A stretch of 16,505 bases of DNA, from assembly GCA_003557585.1 (NCBI GenBank), contig PWOE01000140.1, positions 1 through 16,505 on the forward strand, written 5' to 3'. Source of the DNA: Candidatus Nealsoniibacteriota bacterium (lineage in GTDB: Bacteria; Patescibacteriota; Minisyncoccia; Minisyncoccales; CSSED10-335). Position numbers and translations under genes: made by a program. Below the pieces are notes generated by a model, which did not search any database, had not been told where the DNA came from, and worked only from the letters and a program-made list of their open reading frames with translations. Position 1 is the first letter of the stretch; each line of letters opens with the position of its first letter. Below are positions 1-7,628 of this stretch, piece by piece.

Positions 1-78
1 ATCCCTCCCTTCTTTTAATTTTAAATGTTCAGCTCAGAAACCAAATTGTGACATCAAAGACATCCTTTGTCAATAGTT
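1..78 (-). promoter_or_regulatory. Candidate promoter and ribosome-binding site for a gene left of the window
   Basis: The 78 bases downstream of the htrA stop hold no gene. Read on the minus strand they contain a perfect -35 box TTGACA (68-73), a 17-base spacer and CACAAT (45-50, four of six matches to TATAAT). A purine-rich AAGGGAGGGAT lies at 1-11 and includes a strong Shine-Dalgarno-like GGGAGG. Together they suggest that a leftward gene starts just outside the window under its own promoter. A small hairpin (CAAAG, 5-base loop, CTTTG) overlaps the -35 region, but no T-run follows it, so it is not a convincing htrA terminator. The gene served is not visible. Confidence 0.4.
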
Positions 79-1269
79 TTATCTTCTCTCTCCAAGAATC
101 ACTTCTTTCATTATCTCTTGGCCATCTCGTAATATCTTGAGGCTAACTTCATCTTCCGGATGGTATTTAAGAATCTCTCTGGCTAATGAGTTGTCTTTGT
201 TAATAATTTGATTGTTCATCTCTAGAATAATGTCATCCTTTCTTATCCCCGCACTCTCTGCTGCTGACCCAGGCTCAATTGCCGGTTCACCGGCTGAGCC
301 ATCGATAATCCAAGCTCCGTAATTAACTTCGAGATCGTTTTCTTGAGCAATTTTATCATCAATTATTAGATATCTAACTCCCAAGAAAGGATAGACTATC
401 TCACCACGATTAATAACGCTCTCTATCGCTCTTTTGGCTTCGTTTATAGGAATACTGAAACCGATATTCTGAGCACCTATCGCCATAGCCGTATTTATCC
501 CAACAACCTCACCTTTAAGATTGAGAAGTGGTCCTCCTGAATTACCTCTATTAATCGCAGCATCTGTCTGAATAACTCCTTCAAAAACATATCTTTTGTC
601 TCCTTCAATCGCGCTGATAGTTCTTTCAAGGCCAGAGATAACACCAACAGAGACAGTGTTTCTGAATTCACCTAAAGCGTTGCCAATTGCAATTGCAGTT
701 TGACCTATAATAATTCCTGAAGAATCTCCTAGTTTAACTTTAGTGAACTGAGTATCTTCACTTATAATCTGCAATATTGCTAAATCGTAAACTGGATCAC
801 GAGCAATAATCTCAGCATCAAACTTGTCTCCTTGATTTGTAAATATTGTGAAATTAGCCTCTTTGTCGTCAACAACATGACGATTGGTTAAGACCATTCC
901 TTGAGATGATATAATAAAGCCACTTCCCTCTCCAATCTCTTGCTCTCTAGTTCCTTTTTCTTCGTAATGAGGAACTCTAATTTCAAAGCCAAAATCATCT
1001 TCAAAGACCTCTAGTCTTCTCTCTACAATTGGAACATCTTTGCTGGCGACTATACTAACAACTGAAGGAGAAACACTCTCAACTGCTTGAATAATTGCTG
1101 CCTCGTGAGAAAGAGCAACTTCTTCTATCGTTTTTATCTCTGCTATCTCATCTTTCTGACAAAAGTCACTGAAAAGATACCCAATGACAAAAAATATAAT
1201 TAGGAGTATGCCAAAAGCTATACCAATTAAAACCCTCAATAAACTGAATTCTTTGTCTTTTTCTAACAT
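79..1269 (-). CDS. htrA: HtrA/DegP-type membrane-anchored serine protease with PDZ domain
   Basis: The protein is a periplasm- or exterior-facing quality-control protease of the trypsin-like S1C family, which degrades misfolded or damaged envelope proteins. Residues 10-33 form one N-terminal transmembrane anchor with no obvious cleavage site. The protease domain covers roughly 55-290 with a complete catalytic triad: His131 in TNRHVV, Asp162 in DPVYDLAIL, and Ser244 in GNSGGPL. One PDZ domain follows (about 295-390), with the hydrophobic ligand loop near YPFLGV and the GIRKDDIIL core. At 396 aa it matches single-PDZ HtrA/DegS proteins rather than two-PDZ DegP. It starts with ATG 15 bases after the dgkA stop and has no good Shine-Dalgarno. 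It is the last gene of the leftward run, next to genes for surface glycan and lipid-carrier functions, which fits an envelope role. Confidence 0.95.
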   Translation of the reverse strand: MLEKDKEFSLLRVLIGIAFGILLIIFFVIGYLFSDFCQKDEIAEIKTIEEVALSHEAAIIQAVESVSPSVVSIVASKDVPIVERRLEVFEDDFGFEIRVPHYEEKGTREQEIGEGSGFIISSQGMVLTNRHVVDDKEANFTIFTNQGDKFDAEIIARDPVYDLAILQIISEDTQFTKVKLGDSSGIIIGQTAIAIGNALGEFRNTVSVGVISGLERTISAIEGDKRYVFEGVIQTDAAINRGNSGGPLLNLKGEVVGINTAMAIGAQNIGFSIPINEAKRAIESVINRGEIVYPFLGVRYLIIDDKIAQENDLEVNYGAWIIDGSAGEPAIEPGSAAESAGIRKDDIILEMNNQIINKDNSLAREILKYHPEDEVSLKILRDGQEIMKEVILGERR

Positions 1270-1284
1270 ATAAAAATATCTTTT

Positions 1285-1632
1285 TTAATTAAAAATTGAG
1301 ATAATATATGGCATGAAAACAATAATGCCAATTATTACTGAGCCTATACTAGCAATCAAGACGGCTCCTGCTGATATATCCTTTATCTCGCCAACTTCTT
1401 TAGAAAACTCAGGTTTCACTATATTCAAAGTTCTTTCAACTTGAGAATTAATGAACTCTAATCCCAAAACCAGAGTAATCGTCAGCAAGATAATCGCTTG
1501 TTCAGTCAACGACAAACCTAGATATATCATGAGAAAAATAACCAGTAAAGCGATTAAGAGCAGAACCTTAACAGTCCTTTCTTGAAAGGCAAAGTATAGG
1601 CCACGAAATGCATGTTCAAAGCTATTAATCAT
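1285..1632 (-). CDS. dgkA: Small membrane diacylglycerol/undecaprenol kinase (DgkA family)
   Basis: This is an integral membrane lipid kinase that phosphorylates diacylglycerol or, in many Gram-positive-like bacteria, undecaprenol, so recycling the lipid carrier for cell-wall and glycan assembly. The 115-aa protein has the family layout: an N-terminal amphipathic segment (SFEHAFRGL), then three membrane helices (about 22-40, 44-60 and 88-112). Conserved residues are Glu18 (QER), Glu59 and Asn62 in LEFINS, Glu66, and the KDISAGAV segment with Asp85. The Asp that usually follows four residues after Glu66 (Asp80 in E. coli) is Asn70 here. I chose the ATG at 1632, which overlaps the upstream glycosyltransferase stop by 8 bases. 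A longer TTG start at 1677 adds 15 residues unlike the family and intrudes on the upstream gene. Substrate choice cannot be read from the sequence. Confidence 0.9.
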   Translation of the reverse strand: MINSFEHAFRGLYFAFQERTVKVLLLIALLVIFLMIYLGLSLTEQAIILLTITLVLGLEFINSQVERTLNIVKPEFSKEVGEIKDISAGAVLIASIGSVIIGIIVFMPYIISIFN

Positions 1633-3187
1633 CTTCTCTAAATTTAGGAGTTGGCCAAAAGCCGAGATATTTACCAAGCATTAATCTTGTCTGTGCTTCC
1701 AGTGCTGGTAAAGCACTGAAAAAGATCATCGTAATTGGCACAACGAACCATTGCAGAATCAAGATAATGAACTTTGACTTACCATACTTCGGTGGACGAG
1801 GTGGTAATAATAGAATACTAAAATATGCTGAACCAATCAATCCAATCATCGCCAATGTTAAGACTCTACCCAAGACGATTGGCAGACTGTATGATATAAC
1901 CATCTGGCCAAAATCTCCTTGTCTACCAAAAAATATCGGTAGCCAGCCAAGAATATAGATTAAGATTGGTGCTGTTGCCCAAGTTAATTGACCTTCCATC
2001 ACTTCAAAACCGAAAGCAAACTTCTTTTTAAAAGGAATCTTTCTATTTTTCAAAAAACCAAAGAGAAAGTAAGGTATATTTTCTGCCCCATAGGCCCAAC
2101 GCCTCTTTTGTTTGTATATATTAACGGCTGTCTGCCAGAAAGATGGTGCCGCGTTGGCATCCATTGAGACTGGATAATGCATCGGCACAACTTTATAATC
2201 ACCGTCATATTTAAAGAGACATTGCCAAAAAACTCTTGAGTCTTCAGAAACGACATTTGTCTGCTTGAAATCTATATCGACTAAGGCTTGAAAACTCATC
2301 GAATGAGATGAAAAAGTAATCAATTTTTCTGGTCTCTGTTGATTTATCGTATGCCAAAAAGTAGAAGAGAAAGCAAAGACTCTGGAGATTGGTGTCGCTT
2401 CCCAAATATTGTTGATATAGAGGGGTATCGGTTGAAAGCTCGTTCTCAGAGGTTTTTCCTCAGTCAGATAATGATAGGTTAAGCAGCTGAAGTATTTTTG
2501 ATAAACAATTGTATCGGAATCCAATGAGGTTAAGATGATATTTTCATAAGGAATCTTCTCGGAATCTATTATCTCTTTCTTTGCTATGCTTGTTGCCCAG
2601 GCCTCATTAGAGCTCTTGCCGGCAATCTCGCCGGGAATATTGTCAGGATGAATTGTTGTTAAAAAAGAATGAAACTTGTCTTTGAACTCTTTTTCTATCT
2701 CTTTACCAACATTCACCATCTTTAAACCAGCCCTCTCTTCTAAAGCCAAGACAACAATCATCTTGTCTAAGGGATAATCATTGCTACTTATAGACAGAAG
2801 CGTGTTTCTTAAAATATCTAAAGATTCTTCATAAGCTGGGATAATTATAAGATGACGAATCTCTTGCCAAGAAGATATATCAACTGAATATTCTTTTAAA
2901 TCTTTCACCTTGCTTAGCCAATCAATCTTTTCGTTCTCCTTCATCTTTTTATAACCACTTTTGAGGTGCATCGAGAAGTAGATTGACCTCAAAAACCAGA
3001 AGATAGCAAAAAGAATGATAACTCCCGCTGTCCATATTGGAAAGAAGCGAGAAAGGATTATGGCACTCAAGATAACCGTCCAAGACAAAAGGCCTTGAAC
3101 CATTTCTAAAAAACGAAAAAGCCTTCTTTCACTCGGCTTCTTCAAGTCTGTGTGTCTTGAGACTTTAAGATAGTAGTCTTCTTGCAT
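1625..3187 (-). CDS. Membrane-embedded family 2 glycosyltransferase, processive type
   Basis: The protein is a 520-aa inner-membrane GT2 glycosyltransferase, probably moving sugar from a nucleotide-sugar donor to a growing or lipid-linked glycan at the cytoplasmic face. Two helices (about 32-72) precede the catalytic domain (about 110-375), and four or more helices follow (about 400-495). Visible motifs are IIPAYEE (115-121), the metal-binding DSD (223-225), SED (314-316, likely catalytic base) and QKRRW (360-364), the QxxRW signature of cellulose- and hyaluronan-synthase-like enzymes. The first conserved Asp of GT2 enzymes is not obvious: VVLALEERAG (145-154) occupies that place. I chose the ATG at 3187, 2 bases after the upstream stop. 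An in-frame ATG at 3265 would overlap the upstream gene by 76 bases. The flanking glycosidases, transporter and lipid kinase suggest a surface glycan; the product is unknown. Confidence 0.87.
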   Translation of the reverse strand: MQEDYYLKVSRHTDLKKPSERRLFRFLEMVQGLLSWTVILSAIILSRFFPIWTAGVIILFAIFWFLRSIYFSMHLKSGYKKMKENEKIDWLSKVKDLKEYSVDISSWQEIRHLIIIPAYEESLDILRNTLLSISSNDYPLDKMIVVLALEERAGLKMVNVGKEIEKEFKDKFHSFLTTIHPDNIPGEIAGKSSNEAWATSIAKKEIIDSEKIPYENIILTSLDSDTIVYQKYFSCLTYHYLTEEKPLRTSFQPIPLYINNIWEATPISRVFAFSSTFWHTINQQRPEKLITFSSHSMSFQALVDIDFKQTNVVSEDSRVFWQCLFKYDGDYKVVPMHYPVSMDANAAPSFWQTAVNIYKQKRRWAYGAENIPYFLFGFLKNRKIPFKKKFAFGFEVMEGQLTWATAPILIYILGWLPIFFGRQGDFGQMVISYSLPIVLGRVLTLAMIGLIGSAYFSILLLPPRPPKYGKSKFIILILQWFVVPITMIFFSALPALEAQTRLMLGKYLGFWPTPKFREDD

Positions 3188-3189
3188 AA

Positions 3190-4203
3190 TTAATCTTGAA
3201 ACAGCTTTTGGGCTTCTTGCCAATACTCTGGTTGATTGTGTTTTTCTTTCATCCAATACCACCATTCAGCCCCCCAGAAATAGAAAGTTGACAGGCCAGT
3301 GTTTTTAGCATATTCGATATCACCTTTGAATATCTCTGGTGTCATCGTCTTTTCTTGTTCTTCCAAAGATATCACATATGTCGGTGCTGGTCCCCATGGC
3401 TCAGCCTGTAATTCAACGCAGATAACTTCTTTGCCAAAGATTAAATCAATCAACCAAGCTTTCCGATAATATTGAACCGCCGGTATCGGATATTCAGCAT
3501 AAAAACCGCCTGCGCTGTGCCACCAAGTTCTTCTGTACATAGTTGTGCCGACGATATCAGCTATTCTTGCAGCAGGAAACCAAGTCGATTGCTCACCACT
3601 TTCTGTTATCAGAATCGGTGTCTCTGGATCTAAAGATCTAACTAGATCAATTTCCTTAAAAAGAAAGCTTTTATCATACCAAGGACAATTGCCAAATTTC
3701 AAGAATGGCTCGTTTTCAACCTGCCAGCTAAGTATAGCTTCACTTTCTCTATATCTAACAACAATTTTCTCAATCTTTTTTAAAACTCTTTCTTGTTGCG
3801 CCTCTTTGCCAATCTCTTCAGCCCACAATGGAATGTGACACTCTGGCCAACGAGGAACCTTGATTCCAATAACTGGAATCACTTTGACGCCTCTTTCTTC
3901 GGCTATTCTTATCTTCCAATCTAAATCATCATAATTGTATTGACCTCTCTCTGGTTCAAAAGTATCCCAATGAAAGGCTATTCTTATCTTTTTAGCCCCC
4001 AAATCATCTATCAAGGCAAGATAAACTTCTCGCCAATCAAAGCCGAGATCTTCTGCATATTTCTGAGAAAATGTGACTCCCCACGATATCTCTTCTGCTT
4101 GAGGAGCTCGACCAAGAGATAAAAAGGCTATCACAAGAATAAGAAGAATTAAAAGGGCTAGAGCTATCTTTTTTAAAATAGATAAAGGATTAAAAGTCCG
4201 CAT
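3190..4203 (-). CDS. Membrane-anchored putative glycoside hydrolase, clan GH-A-like TIM barrel
   Basis: This 337-aa protein has an N-terminal signal anchor (residues 8-30) and a catalytic domain that probably faces outside the membrane. The fold looks like a clan GH-A (beta/alpha)8 barrel: repeated strand-like pieces such as KKIRIAFHWDTFEPERGQ (71-88) and GVKVIPVIGI (105-114). The likely acid/base is Glu165 in WQVENEP, and the likely nucleophile is Glu264 in VCVEL-like ICVEL, followed by QAEPWG. FYFWGAEWWYW (307-317) resembles the last aromatic strand of cellulases and beta-galactosidases. I cannot assign the GH family; GH5, GH39 and GH42 are candidates. It starts with ATG 31 bases inside the end of the transporter gene, and no later start would keep the anchor. 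Adjacent glycosyltransferase and transporter genes suggest trimming or remodelling of an exported glycan, by inference. Confidence 0.78.
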   Translation of the reverse strand: MRTFNPLSILKKIALALLILLILVIAFLSLGRAPQAEEISWGVTFSQKYAEDLGFDWREVYLALIDDLGAKKIRIAFHWDTFEPERGQYNYDDLDWKIRIAEERGVKVIPVIGIKVPRWPECHIPLWAEEIGKEAQQERVLKKIEKIVVRYRESEAILSWQVENEPFLKFGNCPWYDKSFLFKEIDLVRSLDPETPILITESGEQSTWFPAARIADIVGTTMYRRTWWHSAGGFYAEYPIPAVQYYRKAWLIDLIFGKEVICVELQAEPWGPAPTYVISLEEQEKTMTPEIFKGDIEYAKNTGLSTFYFWGAEWWYWMKEKHNQPEYWQEAQKLFQD

Positions 4204-5087
4204 ATTATTAAGATAATTGATATAGATTTTTGAACAAGAGTTCCTTTACTTATCTCTTCTTCTACAATCTTTGGATATTTCACAGAAAGAAAGACAGCTA
4301 AAAGAAGTAGAAAAGCATATTGAGTTCCCTGAAGACCATTAATGAAAGCTACGGCAACATAGGATGGTGCTAAAAAGACAGCGTAATTTTGCAAAAGACC
4401 TCCTAGACCTGAAAATATCTTGCTACCAAAAAAGACTGTCGCTGTTCCTTTATTAATCGTTTCCCTTTTAACAAATATTTCACTTCTGATATCTTTAAAG
4501 AGAGAAAAGAAGATAATCGCCATGATGAATCCTCCAAAGCTGAGCCAGATGAGGCCACTCAAGAATGGTTGCCCATCGTAGACGTAGCGAGCCAAGATGA
4601 AATAAAGGGAAAAGAAGAAACTTGTAGTGGTAGCATAAGCTAAACTCTTTACAGAAAAGTTTTTGCCTCTTTCAAAGCTTATCAAGAAGCTTCCCAAAAC
4701 TAATAAGACGAATGCTGGAATCTCCAAAGGATAGAGTATCTCTTGACCGCCAGATATCATAAAAGCTAAAGCGAGACTAAATATCGGTGTTAAAGCTCCA
4801 ATTGCTGGAACAATTCTAGAGACTTCAAAGATTCTTAGTGAGCTATAAAACCAGAAAAGAGCAATAAAAAAAGATATTCCTGAAAGAATTGCTAGGCCAG
4901 CATAGGTGATAGATGGAAATCTAAAATCAACAAAGGGAATCAAGAGGACCATAAAGAATCGGATAACACCGGCATAGAAGACATATATCTTCGGATTAGG
5001 TATTCTCTGATCTAAAAGGTGCTTGTCAGCTAAGAAGGCAAATGCCAAGCAGAAGTAAGCAACGATAGTGACAATTAACCAATTCAT
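4173..5087 (-). CDS. EamA/DMT-superfamily membrane transporter
   Basis: The 304-aa protein is almost entirely hydrophobic, with about ten transmembrane helices arranged as two similar five-helix halves, which is the EamA (drug/metabolite transporter) plan. The first half contains RFFMVLLIPF and RIVPAIGALTPIFSL (about 91-105); the second repeats the pattern, ending its pore-like part at SYVAVAFINGLQG. EamA proteins carry metabolites, and some relatives flip lipid-linked sugars; the substrate cannot be told from sequence. The ATG lies 1 base after the GH1 stop, and the 3' end overlaps the next gene by 31 bases, so translation is probably coupled. Placed between two glycosidases and beside a glycosyltransferase, it may import a sugar or move a glycan precursor across the membrane; this is inference from context. 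Confidence 0.85.
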   Translation of the reverse strand: MNWLIVTIVAYFCLAFAFLADKHLLDQRIPNPKIYVFYAGVIRFFMVLLIPFVDFRFPSITYAGLAILSGISFFIALFWFYSSLRIFEVSRIVPAIGALTPIFSLALAFMISGGQEILYPLEIPAFVLLVLGSFLISFERGKNFSVKSLAYATTTSFFFSLYFILARYVYDGQPFLSGLIWLSFGGFIMAIIFFSLFKDIRSEIFVKRETINKGTATVFFGSKIFSGLGGLLQNYAVFLAPSYVAVAFINGLQGTQYAFLLLLAVFLSVKYPKIVEEEISKGTLVQKSISIILIICGLLILYLF

Positions 5088-5088
5088 C

Positions 5089-6270
5089 TTACAGAGGAGT
5101 CTTTTTAACTTTATTTATTAAATAATTGTTTTTGCAAATTTCAGAGTAATAAGAAGCACTCGATCGAGCTTCACGTGAAAAATCATCGTAATTCACTTTG
5201 TAAAGACCAAATCTCGGCTCGAATCCCAGAGCCCATTCAAAATTATCGATTAGAGACCAGTGAAAATAACCTTTGACACCAGCTCCATCTTCAATTGCCC
5301 TATTAACCCAAGAGAGATGTTCTTTAATGAAGCTCTCTCTTTCCGTATCGTCTTTATCAGCTAAGCCATTTTCTGTGATATAGATCGGCACTCCATAGCC
5401 CTCTAATTGTAAAAGAAGGTGATATATACCTTCAGGGTATATCTCCCACCCTAAATCAGAAGTTGAACTCTTCCCCTTTCTAATCTTGAAAGGAAATTTA
5501 ATTAATCTAGAAAAATAATAGTTGAGACCTATAAAGTCTAACTCTTTTTCAATTCTATCTAAGAAATATTCATTATAAAGATAGTCAGCCCAGAAACAGG
5601 ACCATTTATCAAATATATTTTTGTCTCTGTATGGTCTGAAAAACTGATTATTCTTAGCGATACCAACTTTTATCTCCTTGTTTATATCATGCAGAGATTT
5701 GAACGCTCTCTTATGAGCAATTATCTGATTTCTAATAGCTTTAACAAAAGAGATTAATCCCTTTTTAAATGGTGGCCAGATGCCTCTAAGATAACTATTG
5801 GGAGTATAAATTAATGGCTCGTTGATAGTTATCCAAAAATCAACCAAGCCGTCATATTCTTTGGCTACTTTTTCAGCGAAGCGATTGAAATAGAATGGAC
5901 TCTTTGAATTAAGCCAGCCTCCTTTGTCAGAAAACCAAACCGGGCTTGTGAAGTGATGCAATGTAACCATCACCTTGATTTTTCTTTTTTTAAGATCTTG
6001 CAAAAGATCTCTGTAATGATTAATTGCTTCAACGTTGAATTCATTCTCTTCTGGTTCAACTCTTGACCATTCAATTGATAATCGATAGGCATTCTGGTTA
6101 GTTTCTTGTAAGAGATTAAAGTCTTGCTTGTATCTCTGGTAGTGATCGCAAGCCTCGCCTGCAGGGAATTTCTCTGACCAATCACAATTATCAATGCCGC
6201 CTTCAATTTGGTAGGCGGAAGTAGAAGTACCCCATAAGAAATTTTGTGGAAAAAATAACTTTTCTGGCAT
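5089..6270 (-). CDS. GH1 family beta-glycosidase, shortened
   Basis: This is a cytoplasmic family 1 glycoside hydrolase (retaining beta-glucosidase or beta-galactosidase type), with no signal peptide. It starts with the typical FLWGTSTSAYQIEGG (11-25). The acid/base is Glu151 in TINEP and the nucleophile is Glu300 in YITENG. The sugar-binding segment near the C-terminus is intact: HWSLIDNFEWALGF (337-350) and EPRFGL (351-356). His105-His106 and Trp112 in the LHHFTSPVW region also match the family. At 393 aa it is about 50 residues shorter than common GH1 enzymes. Much of the loss lies between NEYFLDRI (233-240) and LDFIGLNYY (244-252), where the loop with the usual G-x-YP motif is missing. 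It sits 20 bases after comEC and 1 base before the transporter gene. Exact substrate specificity is unknown. Confidence 0.93.
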   Translation of the reverse strand: MPEKLFFPQNFLWGTSTSAYQIEGGIDNCDWSEKFPAGEACDHYQRYKQDFNLLQETNQNAYRLSIEWSRVEPEENEFNVEAINHYRDLLQDLKKRKIKVMVTLHHFTSPVWFSDKGGWLNSKSPFYFNRFAEKVAKEYDGLVDFWITINEPLIYTPNSYLRGIWPPFKKGLISFVKAIRNQIIAHKRAFKSLHDINKEIKVGIAKNNQFFRPYRDKNIFDKWSCFWADYLYNEYFLDRIEKELDFIGLNYYFSRLIKFPFKIRKGKSSTSDLGWEIYPEGIYHLLLQLEGYGVPIYITENGLADKDDTERESFIKEHLSWVNRAIEDGAGVKGYFHWSLIDNFEWALGFEPRFGLYKVNYDDFSREARSSASYYSEICKNNYLINKVKKTPL

Positions 6271-6290
6271 TGTTGTTATTTTAACCTATT

Positions 6291-7628
6291 TCAAGTTTCT
6301 TTTCCAGCGCAAACAAGACAAAGAAAAATAATATATAAAAAGATAAAACTATTTGTAATTTTAATTGTTGCCCAAGGGATTGAAGAGATTAAATCAACAA
6401 CGTTCGTTATGTAATTTAAAACAAGAAAAAGAGGCAAGGCAACGATACTTGCTAAAAGATTTGAGAAGAGAGAAAAGAGAGCAAAGAAGATGCCTAGAAA
6501 GATTACCCAATAAAGGGTCGGTATAATTAAGAGATTGCTTAAAGGAAAAAGTAGTGAGACTTCATTGAAATAATATCCAAGAAGAGGCAAGGCAAACATA
6601 TAAGCAGAGAAAGATGTTGCTGTGACCTCTTGTGCTGTCTCAGGCAAGAAGGCAAGGCGCTCCTTGAAAGAGCCGGCAAACAAGATTATGCCGCTAACTG
6701 CTGCAAATGATAGTTGAAAGCTTATATCGTACCTCAAAAGAAGAGGGTTAAAAAAGAGCATCGTGGCTCCAGTCAAGACCAATATGCGAAAAGAATGGCT
6801 CTGTCTTCCTAGTATCTTTGAAACTATAACCGTGCTCCCCATAATCCCAGCCCTTATCGCCGATGCCTGCCCTCCAGTTAAAAGAACAAAAAAGATAATT
6901 CCAGCTATGGAAAAGAGCAAGGAAATCTTTTTACCTAATCCAAGACTGAGGGCGATGCTACAGAAAACCATTCCGACAACAGCAACGTGCATCCCAGAAA
7001 CTGCCACTATATGACTCACTCCAGCTGAGCTCAATTTCTTTCGCCAAGAGGTTGAAATCTTGTCTCTGTCTCCTAGAATCATCGCTTGCAGTATCGCTCC
7101 TTCTCGATTTCTTAAATGAAAAGATATTCTCTCTTTTACCAAAGAGGCCCCCTTCTCCTCTATAATTTCAATTTCGGGATAAAAAGAGATTAAATAGATT
7201 CTATCTTTCATTAAAGACGCTTCGCTGGATTGACGAATATCACCTCTAATAATTACTTTATCAGATTGATTAAGATAGTCTTCAAATCTAGAAAAGACTA
7301 AAATTCTATCTTTCCCTGAGTCCAAGACAAAGCTTGTCCCACTTCCAACCCTCAAGACAGTGCCCATAACTTCTTTCTCTTGAGGTGAGGGTTGATAATT
7401 CAGAACAGAATAAGTTCTGATTATCCCCAGCAAGAAAAAAGATATTAAAAAAAGAAAAAATAAGTCTCTTTTTTCAAAGAGGAGCGTTGTAACTATTACT
7501 AAAATCAAAAAAGCTGGAATAATTATCCAGCTCTGTTGCCAAAAAGAAGTTAAAAGAATACCGATAGTAAAGGAGAGGCAAAGATAAAAAAATTTCTTGG
7601 ATAAACTAATAGCGCAATTGGCAAACAT
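6291..7628 (-). CDS. comEC: ComEC/Rec2 DNA-uptake channel, without metallo-beta-lactamase domain
   Basis: ComEC forms the inner-membrane channel that brings single-stranded DNA into naturally competent cells. This 445-aa protein has N-terminal membrane helices, an OB-like domain (about 80-155, DUF4131 type) and the Competence domain. Hallmarks include SSAGVSHIVAVSGMHV (about 200-215), GGQASAIRAGIMG (about 252-264) and YDISFQLSFAAVSGI (about 299-313), followed by more helices. Most ComEC proteins are about 700-800 aa and end in a metallo-beta-lactamase domain. Here the gene stops right after the membrane region, and the next gene begins 20 bases on, so that domain is absent from this locus rather than frameshifted. 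I chose the ATG at 7628, a 23-base overlap with nrdG; a TTG at 7643 would add five residues. Confidence 0.9.
   Translation of the reverse strand: MFANCAISLSKKFFYLCLSFTIGILLTSFWQQSWIIIPAFLILVIVTTLLFEKRDLFFLFLISFFLLGIIRTYSVLNYQPSPQEKEVMGTVLRVGSGTSFVLDSGKDRILVFSRFEDYLNQSDKVIIRGDIRQSSEASLMKDRIYLISFYPEIEIIEEKGASLVKERISFHLRNREGAILQAMILGDRDKISTSWRKKLSSAGVSHIVAVSGMHVAVVGMVFCSIALSLGLGKKISLLFSIAGIIFFVLLTGGQASAIRAGIMGSTVIVSKILGRQSHSFRILVLTGATMLFFNPLLLRYDISFQLSFAAVSGIILFAGSFKERLAFLPETAQEVTATSFSAYMFALPLLGYYFNEVSLLFPLSNLLIIPTLYWVIFLGIFFALFSLFSNLLASIVALPLFLVLNYITNVVDLISSIPWATIKITNSFIFLYIIFLCLVCAGKET

Noticed and set aside
55..75. Terminator after htrA from the CAAAG/CTTTG hairpin
   Set aside because: The stem is only 5 bases, low in G+C, and is not followed by a T-run on the minus strand.
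1633..1677. TTG start extending DgkA by 15 residues
   Set aside because: The family starts near the SFEHAFRGL segment, and the ATG at 1632 gives that start with only an 8-base overlap.
3188..3265. Upstream ATG extending the GT2 glycosyltransferase by 26 residues
   Set aside because: It would overlap the upstream hydrolase by 76 bases, and the added residues look like that gene read in another frame; the ATG at 3187 sits 2 bases after its stop.
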